DNA from: Colletes latitarsis
Taxonomy: Eukaryota > Arthropoda > Insecta > Hymenoptera > Colletidae
Length of the DNA: 64,000 bases
Reading direction: 5' to 3'
Assembly: GCF_051014445.1 (NCBI RefSeq)
Contig: NW_027488379.1
Span: 1,488,001-1,552,000, forward strand
Each line of letters starts with the position of its first letter. Position 1 is the stretch's first letter. This document shows positions 1-13,089 of the stretch, piece by piece. A program made the position numbers and the translations under genes. The notes under the pieces were generated by a model, which saw nothing but the letters and a program-made list of their open reading frames with translations, was not told where the DNA came from and did not search any database.

Positions 1-2160
1 TTGAGGTTTGGATCCCGTAGTAATGTGGTTCCACAACGAAACAGTCAATTAAACCTGGTTGAGATTAATATTTTAGAGGATAACGCCGGTTATGTCTCGG
101 GTAGGTCTGGGATTTGTCCTCATCTGGCTCGTAGTTTCACGTTTTTCGCATTCTTGTTGGCCCGATCCTGGGATGTTTCTGGTTTGGATCACCTAGTAAT
201 GTGTTACCACACTGAAACAGTCATTAAAAGCATGTTCCGATTCGTATTTTAGAGGATAACGCTGGTTATGTCAGGGATAGTTCTGGTATTTGCAATCATC
301 TTGCTCATACTTTCGCATTTTTCTCATGCTTGTTGGCCAGATCCTGGGCTTTATCTGATTTGGATCACGTAGTAATGCGGTACCACACCGAAACAGTCAA
401 TTAAACCTGGTTGCGATTAATATTTTAGGGGATCACGCCGGTTATGTCTGGGTTAGTCCTAGTATTTGCCCTCATCTGGATCGTACTTTCGCATTTTTCG
501 CATACTTGTTGGCCAGATCCTGGGTTTTTTCTGGCTTGGATCATCGTAGCAATGCGGTACCACACCGAAACAGTCAATTATACCTGGTTGCGATTAATAT
601 TTTAGAGGATAAAGCCGGTAATGTCTGGGTTAGGTCTGGTATTTGCCCTCATCTGGCTCGAACTTTCGCATTTTTCTCATACTTGTTGGCCAGATCCTGG
701 GCTTTATCTGATTTGGATCACGTAGTAATGCGGTACCACACCGAAACAGTCAATTAAACCTGGTTGCGATTAATATTTTAGAGGATAACGCTGGTTATGT
801 CTGGGTTAGTCCTAGTATTTGCAATCATCTGGATCGTACTTTCGCATTTTTCGCATACTTGTTGGCCAGATCCTGGGTTTTTTCTGGCTTGGATCATCGT
901 AGCAATGCGGTACCACACCGAAACAGTCAATTATACCTGGTTGCGGTTAATATTTTAGGGGATATCGCCGGTTTTGTCTGGGTTAGGTCTGGTATTTGCC
1001 CTCATCTGGCTCGAACTTTCGCATTTTTCTCATACTTGTTGGCCAGATCCTGGGCTTTATCTGGTTTGGATCACGTAGTAATGCGTTACCACACCGAAAC
1101 AGTCAAATAAACCGGGTTGCGATTAATATTTTAGAGGATAACGCCGGTTATGTCTCGGTTAGGTCTGGGATTTGTCCTCATCTGGCTCGTACTTCCGCAT
1201 TTTTCGCATACTTCTTGGCCAGATCCTGGGCTTTTTCTGATTTGGATCACGTAGTAATGTGGTACCACACTGAAACAGTTAATTAAACCTGGTTGCAATT
1301 AATATTTTATAGGATAACGCCGGTTATGTCTCGGCTAGGTCTGGGGTTGCCCTCATCTGGATCGTTCTTTCGCATTTTTCGCATACTTGTTGGCCAGATC
1401 CTGGGTTCTTTCTGGTTTGGATCCCGTAGTAATGTGGTTCCACAACGAAACAGTCAATTAAACCTGGTTGCGATTAATATTTTAGAGGATAACGCCGGTT
1501 ATGTCTCGGTTTGGTCTGGTATTTGCAATCATCTGGATCATATATTCGCATTTTTCTCATCCTTGTTGGCCAGATCCTGGCCTTTCTCTGATTTGGATCA
1601 CGTAGTAATGCGGTACCACACCGAAACAGTCAATTAAACCTGGTTGCGATTAATATTTTAGGGGATCACGCCGGTTATGTCTGTGTTAGTTCTGGTATTT
1701 GCAATCATCTGGCTCATACTTTCGCGTATTTCGCTTACTTGATGGCCTGATCCTAGCCTTTTTCTGGTTCGGATCACGTAGTAATGTGGTACCACACTGA
1801 AACAGTCAATTGAACCTGGTTGCGATTAATATTTTAGAGGATAACGCCGGTTATGTCTCGGTTAGGTCTGGTATTTGCCCTCATCTGGCTCGGACTTTCG
1901 CATTTTTCGCATACTTGTTGGCCAGACCCTGGCCCTTTTCTGGTTTGGATCACGTAGTAAAGTGGCACCAGACTGAAACAGTCAATTAAACCTGGTTGCG
2001 AATAATATTTTAGAGGATAATGCTGGTTATGTCTGTGATAGTTCTGGTATTTGCAATCATCTGGCTCATACTTTCGCATTTTTCGCATACTTGTTGGCCA
2101 GATCCTGGGTTTTTTTCTGGTTTGGATCCCGTAGTAATGCGGTACCACACCGAAACAGTT
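1..2160 (+). repeat. Segmental duplication, copy 1 (partner 5,107-7,086)
   Basis: The first bases of the window reappear almost unchanged from 5,107 (offset 5,106). From about 859 onward the offset becomes 4,753, because this copy carries an extra two monomers (353 bp): the stretches near 506-757 and 859-1,110 are near duplicates. Further on, near 6,430-6,605, the partner gains one monomer. Both copies are therefore versions of one larger repeat block that has since gained and lost whole monomers. Confidence 0.85.
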
Positions 2161-2699
2161 AATTAAATCTGGTTACGATTAATATTTTAGAGGATAACGC
2201 TGGTTATGTCTCGGTTAGGTCTGGGATTTGCCCCCATCTGGCTCGTACTTTCGCGTTTTTCTCATAGTTGTTGGCCAGATCCTGGCCTTTTTCTGGTTTG
2301 GATCCCGTAGTAATGTGGTTGCACACCGATACAGTCAATTAAACCTGGTTGCGATTAATATTTTAGAGGATAACGCTGGTTATGTCTGGGTTAGTCCTAG
2401 TATTTCCAATCATCTGGCTCATACTTTCGCATTTTTCGCATACCTGTTGGCCAGATCCTGGGTTTTCTCAGGTTTGGATACCGTAGTAATGTGGTTTCAC
2501 ACCGAAACAGTCAATTAAACCTGCTTGCGATAAATATTTTACAGGATAACGCCGGTTATGTCTCGGTTTGGTCTGGGATTTGCCCTGATCTGGCTAGTAC
2601 TTTCGCATTTTTCGCATACTTGTTAGCCAGATCCTGGCCTCTTTCTGGTTTGGATCATCGTAGCAATGCGGTACCACACCGAAACAGTCAATTATACCT

Positions 2700-3575
2700 G
2701 GTTGCAATTAATATTTTCGAGGATAGCGCCGGTTATGTCTCGGTTAGGTCTGGGATTTGCCCTCATCTGGATCGTACTTTCGCATTTTTCGCATACTTGT
2801 TGGCCAGATCCTGGGTTTTTTCTGGTTTGGATCCCGTAGTAATGTGGTTCCACACCGACACAGTCAATTAAACCTGGTTGCGATTAATATTTTAGGGGAT
2901 AACGCCGGTTACGTCTCGGTTAGGTCTGGGATTTTCCCTCATCTGGCTCGTACTTTCGCATTTTTCGCATTATTGTTGGCCCGATCCTGGGATGTTTCTG
3001 GTTTGGATCACGTAGTAATGTGTTACCACACTGAAACAGTCATTAAAAGCATGTTCCGATTCGTATTTTAGAGGATAACGCTCGTTATGTCAGGGTTAGT
3101 TCTGGTATTTGCAATCACCTTGCTCATACTTTCGCATTTTTCTCATCCTTGTTGGCCAGATCCTGGCCTTCCTCTGGTTTCGATCACGTAGTAATGCGGT
3201 ACCACACCGAAACAGTCAATTAAACCTGGTTGCGATTAATATTTTAGCGGATAACGCTGGTTATGTCTGGGTTAGTCCTAGTATTTGCAATCATCTGGCT
3301 CATACTTTCGCATTTATCGCATACCTGTTGGCCAGATCCTGGGTTTTCTCAGGTTTGGATCACGTAGTAACGCGGTACCACACCGAAACAGTCAATTAAA
3401 CCAGGTTGCGATTAATATTTTAGAGGATAACGCGAGTTATGTATCTGTTAGGTCTAGGATTTGCCGTCATCTGTCTCGTACTTTCGCGTTTTTCGCATAC
3501 TTGTTGGCCAGATCCTGCGTTTTATCTGGTTTGGATCCCGTAGTAATGCGGTTCCACACCGAAGCAGTCAATTAA
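2700..3575 (+). repeat. Five-monomer block, recurring at 8,506 and elsewhere
   Basis: This block matches 8,506-9,381 at an offset of 5,806 with only scattered differences. Related versions occur near 23.2-23.8 kb and flanking retrotransposon copy 1 (29.95-30.03 kb and 32.68-33.3 kb). The versions near 2.8, 8.6 and 23.3 kb act as natural empty sites for that insertion. Confidence 0.85.
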
Positions 3576-5106
3576 ACCTGTTTGCGATTAATATTTTATA
3601 GGATAACGCCGGTGATGTCTGGGTTAGGTCTGGTATTTGCCCTCATCTGGCTCGTACTTTCGCATTTCTCGCATACTTGTTGGCCAGATGTTGGGTTTTT
3701 TGTGGATTGTATCCCGTCGTAGTGTGGTACCACACAGAAGCTGTCAATTAAACCTGTATGCGATTAATATTTTAGAGGATATCGCCGGTTATGTCTGGGT
3801 TAAGTCTGGTATTTGCTATCATCTAGCACATACTTTCGCGTTTTTCGCGTACTTGTTGTCCAAATCCTGTGATTTTTCAGGTTTTGATCCCATAGTAATG
3901 TGGTTCCACACCGAAACGGTCAATTAAACCCGGCTGCGATTAATATTTTATAGGATAACGCCGGTGATGTCTGGGTTAGGTCTGGTATTTGCCCTCATCT
4001 GGCTCGTACTTTCGCATTTTTCGCTTACTTGTTGGCCTGATCCTTGCCTTTTTATGGTTTGGATCACGTTGTAACGCGGTACCACACCGAAACAGTCAAT
4101 TACACCAGGTTGCGATTAATATTTTAGAGGATAACGCGGGTTATGTCTCGGTTAGGTCTAGGAATTGCCGTCATCCGTCTCGTACTTTCGCGTTTTTCGC
4201 ATACATGTTGGCCAGATCCTGCGTTTTATCTGGTTTGGATCCCGTAGTAATGTGGTACCACACCGAAGCAGTCAATTAAACCTGTTTGCGATTAATATTT
4301 TTGGGGATATCGCCGGTTATGTCTCGGTTAGGTCTGGGATTTGCCCTCATCTGACTCGTACTTTCGCACTCTTCGCATACTTGTTCGCCAGACCCAGTGA
4401 TTTTTCAGGTTTTGATCCCGTAGTAATGTGGTTGCACACCGAAACGGTCAATTAAACCCGGCTGCGATTAATATTTTATAGGATAACGCCGGTGATGTCT
4501 GGGTTAGGTCTGGTATTTGCCTTCATCTGGCTCGTACTTTCGCATTTTTCGCATACTTGTTGGCCAGATCCTGGGTTTCTTGTGGATTGGATCCCGTCGT
4601 AGTGTGGTTCCACACAGAAACAGTTAATTAAACCTGGATGCGATTAATATTTTAGAGGATAACGCCGGTTATGTCTTGGTTAGGTCTGGTATTTGCCCTC
4701 ATCTGGCTCGTACTTTCGCATTTTTCGCATACTTGTTGGCCAGATCCTGGGTTCTTTCTGGTTTGGATCCCGTAGTAATGTGGTTCCACAACGAAACAGT
4801 CAATTAAACCTGGTTGCGATTAATATTTTAGAGGATAACGCCGGTTATGTCTCGGTTTGGTCTGGTATTTGCAATCATCTGGATCATATATTCGCATTTT
4901 TCTCATCCTTGTTGGCCAGATCCTGGCCTTTCTCTGATTTGGATCACGTAGTAATGCGGTACCACACCGAACAGTCAATTAAACCTGGTTGCGATTAATA
5001 TTTTAGGGGATCACGCCGGTTATGTCTGGGTTAGTTCTGGTACTTGCAATCATCTGGCTCATACTTTCGCATTTTTCGCATACTTGTTGGCCAGATCCTG
5101 GGTTTT

Positions 5107-7086
5107 TTGAGGTTTGGATCCCGTAGTAATGTGGTTCCACAACGAAACAGTCAATTAAACCTGGTTGAGATTAATATTTTAGAGGATAACGCCGGTTATG
5201 TCTCGGGTAGGTCTGGGATTTGTCCTCATCTGGCTCGTAGTTTCACGTTTTTCGCATTCTTGTTGGCCCGATCCTGGGATGTTTCTGGTTTGGATCACCT
5301 AGTAATGTGTTACCACACTGAAACAGTCATTAAAAGCATGTTCCGATTCGTATTTTAGAGGATAACGCTGGTTATGTCAGGGTTAGTTCTGGTATTTGCA
5401 ATCATCTTGCTCATACTTTCGCATTTTTCTCATCCTTGTTGGCCAGATCCTGGCCTTTCTCTGGTTTGGATCACGTAGTAATGCGGTACCACACCGAAAC
5501 AGTCAATTAAACCTGGTTGCGATTAATATTTTAGAGGATAACGCTGGTTATGTCTGGGTTAGTCCTAGTATTTGCAATCATCTGGATCGTACTTTCGCAT
5601 TTTTCGCATACTTGTTGGCCAGATCCTGGGTTTTTTCTGGCTTGGATCATCGTAGCAATGCGGTACCACACCGAAACAGTCAATTATACCTGGTTGCGGT
5701 TAATATTTTAGGGGATATCGCCGGTTTTGTCTGGGTTAGGTCTGGTATTTGCCCTCATCTGGCTCGAACTTTCGCATTTTTCTCATACTTGTTGGCCAGA
5801 TCCTGGGCTTTATCTGGTTTGGATCACGTAGTAATGCGTTACCACACCGAAACAGTCAAATAAACCGGGTTGCGATTAATATTTTAGAGGATAACGCCGG
5901 TTATGTCTCGGTTAGGTCTGGGATTTGTCCTCATCTGGCTCGTACTTCCGCATTTTTCGCATACTTCTTGGCCAGATCCTGGGCTTTTTCTGATTTGGAG
6001 CACGTAGTAATGTGGTACCACACTGAAACAGTTAATTAAACCTGGTTGCAATTAATATTTTATAGGATAACGCCGGTTATGTCTCGGCTAGGTCTGGGGT
6101 TGCCCTCATCTGGATCGTTCTTTCGCATTTTTCGCATACTTGTTGGCCAGATCCTGGGTTCATTCTGGTTTGGATCCCGTAGTAATGTGGTTCCACAACG
6201 AAACAGTCAATTAAACCTGGTTGCGATTAATATTTTAGAGGATAACGCCGGTTATGTCTCGGTTTGGTCTGGTATTTGCAATCATCTGGATCATATATTC
6301 GCATTTTTCTCATCCTTGTTGGCCAGATCCTGGCCTTTCTCTGATTTGGATCACGTAGTAATGCGGTACCACACCGAAACAGTCAATTAAACCTGGTTGC
6401 GATTAATATTTTAGGGGATCACGCCGGTTATGTCTGGGTTAGTTCTGGTACTTGCAATCATCTGGCTCATACTTTCGCATTTTTCGCATACTTGTTGGCC
6501 AGATCCTGGGTTTTTTCTGGTTTGGATCCCGTAGTAATGTGGTACCACACTGAAACAGTCATTAAAACCATGTTCCGATGCGTATTTTAGTGGATAACCC
6601 TGGTTATGTCTGTGTTAGTTCTGGTATTTGCAATCATCTGGCTCATACTTTCGCGTATTTCGCTTACTTGATGGCCTGATCCTAGCCTTTTTCTGGTTCG
6701 GATCACGTAGTAATGTGGTACCACTCTGAAAATGTCAATTGTACCTGGTTGCGATTAATATTTTAGAGGATAACGCCGGTTATGTCTCGGTTAGGTCTGG
6801 TATTTGCCCTCATCTGGCTCGGACTTTCGCATTTTTCGCATACTTGTTGGCCAGACCCTGGCCCTTTTCTGGTTTGGATCACGTAGTAAAGTGGCACCAG
6901 ACTGAAACAGTCAATTAAACCTGGTTGCGAATAATATTTTAGAGGATAATGCTGGTTATGTCTGTGATAGTTCTGGTATTTGCAATCATCTGGCTCATAC
7001 TTTCGCTATTCTCATTTTTGTTTGCCAGATCCTGGGTTTTTTTCTGGTTCGGATCCCGTAGTAATGCGGTACCACACCGAAACAGT
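5107..7086 (+). repeat. Segmental duplication, copy 2 (partner 1-2,160)
   Basis: Near-identical to the start of the window, with whole-monomer gains and losses. Variant bases shared by both copies include the ACAACGAAACAG form next to the dyad and the unusual CATTAAAAGCATGTTCCGATTC segment (read in two halves at 230-242 and 5,336-5,348), which mark them as the same block. Confidence 0.85.
6400..7030 (+). repeat. Seven-monomer offset tandem duplication, copy 1
   Basis: Repeated at 7,631-8,261 with an offset of 1,231 bp, seven monomers minus one base. Both copies share the rare CATTAAAACCATGTTCCGATG variant (6,560 and 7,791) and the shortened CTTTCGCTATTCTCAT segment, so they are duplicates of a specific block and not just family members. 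Confidence 0.8.
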
Positions 7087-7630
7087 TAATTAAATCTGGT
7101 TGCGATTAATATTTTAGAGGATAACGCTGGTTATGTCTCGGTTAGGTCTGGGATTTGCCCCAAACCGCTCGTACTTTCGCGTTTTTCTCATAGTTGTTGG
7201 CCAGATCCTGGCCTTTTTCTGGTTTGGATCCCGTAGTAATGTGGTTCCACACCGATACAGTCAATTAAACCTGGTTGCGATTAATATTTTAGAGGATAAC
7301 GCTGGTTATGTCTGGGTTAGTCCTAGTATTTCCAATCATCTGGCTCATACTTTCGCATTTTTCGCATACCTGTTGGCCAGATCCTGGGTTTTCTCAGGTT
7401 TGGATCCCGTAGTAATGTGGTTTCACACCGAAACAGTCAATTAAACCTGCTTGCGATAAATATTTTACAGGATAACGCCGGTTATGTCTCGGTTTGGTCT
7501 GGGATTTGCCCTCATCTGGCTAGTACTTTCGCATTTTTCGCATACTTGTTAGCCAGATCCTGGCCTCTTTTTGGTTTGGATCATCGTAGCAATGCGGTAC
7601 CACACCGAAACAGTCAATTAAACCTGGTTG

Positions 7631-8261
7631 CGATTAATATTTTAGGGGATCACGCCGGTTATGTCTGGGTTAGTTCTGGTACTTGCAATCATCTGGCTCA
7701 TACTTTCGCATTTTTCGCATACTTGTTGGCCAGATCCTGGGTTTTTTCTGGTTTGGATCCCGTAGTAATGTGGTACCACACTGAAACAGTCATTAAAACC
7801 ATGTTCCGATGCGTATTTTAGTGGATAACGCTGGTTATGTCTGTGTTAGTTCTGGTATTTGCAATCATCTGGCTCATACTTTCGCGTATTTCGCTTACTT
7901 GATGGCCTGATCCTAGCCTTTTTCTGGTTCGGATCACGTAGTAATGTGGTACCACACTGAAACAGTCAATTGAACCTGGTTGCGATTAATATTTTAGAGG
8001 ATAACGCCGGTTATGTCTCGGTTAGGTCTGGTATTTGCCCTCATCTGGCTCGGACTTTCGCATTTTTCGCATACTTGTTGGCCAGACCCTGGCCCTTTTC
8101 TGGTTTGGATCACGTAGTAAAGTGGCACCAGACTGAAACAGTCAATTAAACCTGGTTGCGAATAATATTTTAGAGGATAATGCTGGTTATGTCTGTGATA
8201 GTTCTGGTATTTGCAATCATCTGGCTCATACTTTCGCTATTCTCATTGTTGTTGGCCAGAT
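7631..8261 (+). repeat. Seven-monomer offset tandem duplication, copy 2
   Basis: Partner of 6,400-7,030. The two copies diverge after about 8,240, where TTGTTGTTGGCC here replaces TTTTTGTTTGCC there. Confidence 0.8.
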
Positions 8262-9419
8262 CCTGGGTTTTTTTCTGGTTTGGATCCCGTAGTAATGTGG
8301 TTTCACACCGAAACAGTCAATTAAACCTGCTTGCGATAAATATTTTACAGGATAACGCCGGTTATGTCTCGGTTTGGTCTGGGATTTGCCCTCATCTGGC
8401 TAGTACTTTCGCATTTTTCGCATACTTGTTAGCCAGATCCTGGCCTCTTTCTGGTTTCGATCATCGTAGCAATGCGGTACCACACCGTAACAGTCAATTA
8501 TACCTGGTTGCGATTAATATTTTCGAGGATAGCGCCGGTTATGTCTCGGTTAGGTCTGGGATTTGCCCTCATCTGGATCGTACTTTCGCATTTTTCGCAT
8601 ACTTGTTGGCCAGATCCTGGGTTTTTTCTGGTTTGGATCCCGTAGTAATGTGGTTCCACACCGACACAGTCAATTAAACCTGGTTGCGATTAATATTTTA
8701 GGGGATAACGCCGGTTACGTCTCGGTTAGGTCTGGGATTTTCCCTCATCTGGCTCGTACTTTCGCATTTTTCGCATTCTTGTTGGCCCGATCCTGGGATG
8801 TTTCTGGTTTGGATCACGTAGTAATGTGTTACCACACTGAAACAGTCATTAAAAGCATGTTCCGATTCGTATTTTAGAGGATAACGCTGGTTATGTCAGG
8901 GTTAGTTCTGGTATTTGCAATCACCTTGCTCATACTTTCGCATTTTTCTCATCCTTGTTGGCCAGATCCTGGCCTTTCTCTGGTTTGGATCACGTAGTAA
9001 TGCGGTACCACACCGAAACAGTCAATTAAACCTGGTTGCGATTAATATTTTAGAGGATAACGCTGGTTATGTCTGGGTTAGTCCTAGTATTTGCAATCAT
9101 CTGGCTCATACTTTCGCATTTATCGCATACCTGTTGGCCAGATCCTGGGTTTTCTCAGGTTTGGATCACGTAGTAACGCGGTACCACACCGAAACAGTCA
9201 ATTAAACCAGGTTGCGATTAATATTTTAGAGGATAACGCGAGTTATGTATCTGTTAGGTCTAGGATTTGCCGTCATCTGTCTCGTACTTTCGCGTTTTTC
9301 GCATACTTGTTGGCCAGATCCTGCGTTTTATCTGGTTTGGATCCCGTAGTAATGTGGTTCCACACCGAAGCAGTCAATTAAACCTGTTTGCGATTAATAT
9401 TTTAGGGGATATCGCCGGT

Positions 9420-11500
9420 TATGTCTCGGTTAGGCCTGGGATTTGCCCTCATCTGGCTCATACTTTCGCAATTTTCGCATACTTGTTGGCCAGATCCTGG
9501 CCTTCTTCTGGCTTGGACCACGCAGTAATGTGGTGTCACACTGAAACAGCCAATTAAACCTGGTTCCGATTAGTATGTTAGAGGAGAACGCCGGTAATGT
9601 CTCGGTTTGGTCTGGTATTTGCCCTCATCTGGCTCGTTCTTTCACATTTTTCGCATACTTGTTGGCCCGATCCCGTTCTTTTTCTGGCTTGGACCACGAA
9701 GTAAAGTGGTACCACACAGAAACAGTCAACTAAACCTGTGTCCGATTAATATTTTAGAGGATAACGCGGGTTATGTCTGGGTTAGGTCTGGTATTTGCCC
9801 TCATCTGGCTCGTACATTCGCACTTTTCGCATATTTGTTGGCCAGATCCTGGGTTTTCTCAGGTTTGGATCACGTAGTAACGCGGTACCACACCGAAACA
9901 GTCAATTAAACCAGGTTGCGATTAATATTTTAGAGGATAACGCGAGTTATGTATCTGTTAGGTCTAGGATTTGCCGTCATCTGTCTCGTACTTTCGCGTT
10001 TTTCGCATACTTGTTGGCCAAATCCTGGGATTTTTCAGATTTTGATCCCGTAGTAATGTGGTTCCACACCGAAACGGTCAATTAAACCTGGCTGCGATTA
10101 ATATTTTATAGGATAACACCGGTGATGTCTGGGTTAGGTCTGGTATTTGCCCTCATCTGGCTCGTACTTTCGCATTTCTCGCATACTTGTTGGCCAGATG
10201 TTGGGTTTTTTGTGGATTGTATCCCGTCGTAGTGTGGTACCACACCGAAGCTGTCAATTAAACCTGTTTGCGATTAATATTTTAGAGGATATTGCCGGTT
10301 ATGTCTGGGTTAAGTCTGGTATTTGCCATCATCTAGCACATACTTTCGCGTTTTTCGCGTACTTGTTGTCCAAATCCTGCGATTTTTCAGGTTTTGATCC
10401 CGTAGTAATGTGGTTCCACACCGAAACGGTCAATTAAACCCGGCTGCGATTAATATTTTATAGGATATCGCCGGTGATGTCTGGGTTAGCTCTGGTATTT
10501 GCCCTCATCTGGCTCGTACTTTCGCATTTTTCGCTTACTTGTTGGCCTGATCCTTGCCTTTTTATGGTTTGGATCACGTTGTAATGCGGTACTATACCGA
10601 AACAGTCAATTAAACCTTGTTGCGATTAATATTTTAGAGGATAACGCCGGTTATGTCTCGGTTAGGTCTGGGATTTGCCCTCATCTGGCTCGTACATTCG
10701 CACTTTTCGCATAGTTGTTGGCCAGATCCTGGGTTTTTGCTGGCTTGGACCACGCAGTAATGTGGTCCCACACTGAAACAGCCAATTAAACCTGGTTCCG
10801 ATTAATATTTTAGAGGATAACGCCGGTTATGTCTGGGTTAGGTCTGGTATTTGCCCTCATCTGGCTCGTACTTTCGCATTTTTCGCATACTTGTTGGCCA
10901 GATCCTAGACTTTTTATGGTTTGGATCACGTAGTGTTGCGGTACCACACCGAAACAGTCAATTAAACCTTATTGCGATTAATATTTTAGAGGATAACGCC
11001 GGTTATGTCTCGGTTAGGTCTGGGATTTGCCTTCATCTGACTCGTACTTTCGCATTTCTCGCATACTTGTTGGCCAGATCCAGGCCTTTTTCTGGTTTGG
11101 ATCACGTAGTAACGCGGTACCACACCGAAACAGTCAATTACACCAGGTTGCGATTAATATTTTAGAGGATAACGCGGGTTATGTCTCGGTTAGGTCTAGG
11201 AATTGCCGTAATCCGTCTCGTACTTTCGCGTTTTTCGCATACATGTTGGCCAGATCCTGCGTTTTATCTGGTTTGGATCCCGTAGTAATGTGGTCCCACA
11301 CCGAAGCAGTCAATTAAACCTGTTTGCGATTAATATTTTTGGGGATATCGCCGGTTATGTCTCGGTTAGGTCTGGGATTTGCCCTCATCTGACTCGTACT
11401 TTCGCACTCTTCGCATACTTGTTCGCCAGATCCAGTGATTTTTCAGGTTTTGATCCCGTAGTAATGTGGTTCCACACCGAAACGGTCAATTAAACGCGGC
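9420..11500 (+). repeat. Segmental duplication, copy 1 (partner 26,616-28,520)
   Basis: Twelve or so monomers recur about 17 kb downstream. The offset changes from 17,196 to 17,372 and then 17,020, in steps close to one or two monomers, so the copies have gained or lost whole units. Diagnostic shared variants include the TGTTGGGTTTTTTGTGGATT monomer (10,199 and 27,571) and the CCCGTTCTTTTTCTGG monomer (9,671 and 26,867). Confidence 0.8.
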
Positions 11501-12299
11501 TGCGATTAATATTTTATAGGATAACGCCGGTGATGTCTGGGTTAGGTCTGGTATTTGCCTTCATCTGGCTCGTACTTTCGCATTTTTCGCATACTTGTTG
11601 GCCAGATCCTGGGTTTCTTGTGGATTGGATCCCGTCGTAGTGTGGTTCCACACCGAAACAGTTAATTAAACCTGGTTGCGATTAATATTTTAGAGGATAA
11701 CGCCGATTATGTCTTGGTTAGGTCTGGTATTTGCCCTCATCTGGCTCGTACTTTCGCATTTTTCGCTAACTTGTTGGCCTGATCCTTGCCTTTTTATGGT
11801 TTGCATCACGTAGTAATGCGGTGCCACACCGAAGCAGTCAATTAAACCTGGTTGCGATTAATATTATAGCGGATAACGCCGGTTATGCCCCGGTTAGGTC
11901 TGGGATTTGCCCTCATCTGGCTCGTACTTTCGCGTTTTTCGCATACATGTTGGCCAGATCCTGCGTTTTATCTGGTTTGCATCCCGTAGTAACGTGGTTC
12001 CACACCGAAGCAGTCAATTAAACCTGTTTGTGATTAATATTTTAGGGGACATCGCCGGTTATGTCTGGGTTAGGTCTGGTATTTGCCCTCATCTGGCTCG
12101 TACTTTCGCATTTTTCGCATACTTGTTGGCCAGATCCTAGACTTTTTATGGTTTGGATCACGTAGTAATGCGGTACCACACCGAAACAGTCAATTAAACC
12201 TTGTTGCGATTAATATTTTAGAGGATAACGCCGGTTATGTCTGGGTTAGGTCTGGTATTTGCCCTCATCTGGCTCGTGCTTTCGCATTTTTCGCAAACT

Positions 12300-12970
12300 T
12301 GTTGGCCAGATCCTGGGCTTTCTCTGGTTTGGATCACGTAGTAATGTGGTACCACACTGTCAATAAAAGCTGGTTCCGCTTAGTATTTGAGAGGATAACG
12401 CTGGTTATGCCTGTGTTAGTTCTGGTATTTGCAATCATCTGGCTCATACTTTCGCGTTTTTCGCATACTTGTTGGCCAGATCCTGGGTTTTTTCTGGTTT
12501 GGACCACGAAGTAAAGTGGTACCACACAGAACCAGTCAACTAAACCTGTGTCCGATTAATATTTTAGAGGATAACGCCGGTTATGTCTCCGGTAGGTCTG
12601 GGATTTGTCCTCATCTGGCTCGTACTTTCGCGTTTTGCGCATACTTGTTGGCCAGATCCTGCGTTTTAACTGGTTTGGATCCCGCAGTAATGTGGTTCCA
12701 CACCGAAGCAGTCAATTAAACCTGTTTGCGATTAATATTTTAGAGGATATCGCCGGTTATGTCTGGGTTAGGTCTGGTATTTGCCCTCATCTGGCTCGTA
12801 CTTTCGCATTTTTCGCAAACTTGTTGGCCAGATCCTGGCCTTTTTCTGGCTTGGACCACGCAGTAATGTGGTGTCACACTGAAACAGCCAATTAATCCTG
12901 GTTCCGATTAGTATTTTAGAGGAGAACGCCGGTAATGTCTCGTTTGGTCTGGTATTTGCCCTCATCTGGC
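12300..12970 (+). repeat. 1,049-bp tandem duplication, copy 1
   Basis: A block beginning with the rare CACTGTCAATAAAAGCTGG variant, in which the usual GAAACA next to the dyad is deleted, recurs exactly 1,049 bp downstream (six monomers less 7 bp). The two copies differ at only a few positions, so this looks like one of the younger events in family A. Confidence 0.85.
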
Positions 12971-13089
12971 TCGTACTTTCGCATTTTTCGCATACTTGTT
13001 GGCCAGATCCTAGACTTTTTCTGGTTTGGATCACGTAGTAACGCGGTACCACACCGAAACAGTCAATTACACCAGGTTGCGATTAATAT

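Noticed and set aside
20..60. CENP-B-box-like match: the reverse strand of CCACAACGAAACAG reads TTTCGTTG
   Set aside because: Only the first half fits. The essential CGGG part is missing, and most monomers read ACACCGAAAC or ACACTGAAAC, so the match is limited to a few variants.
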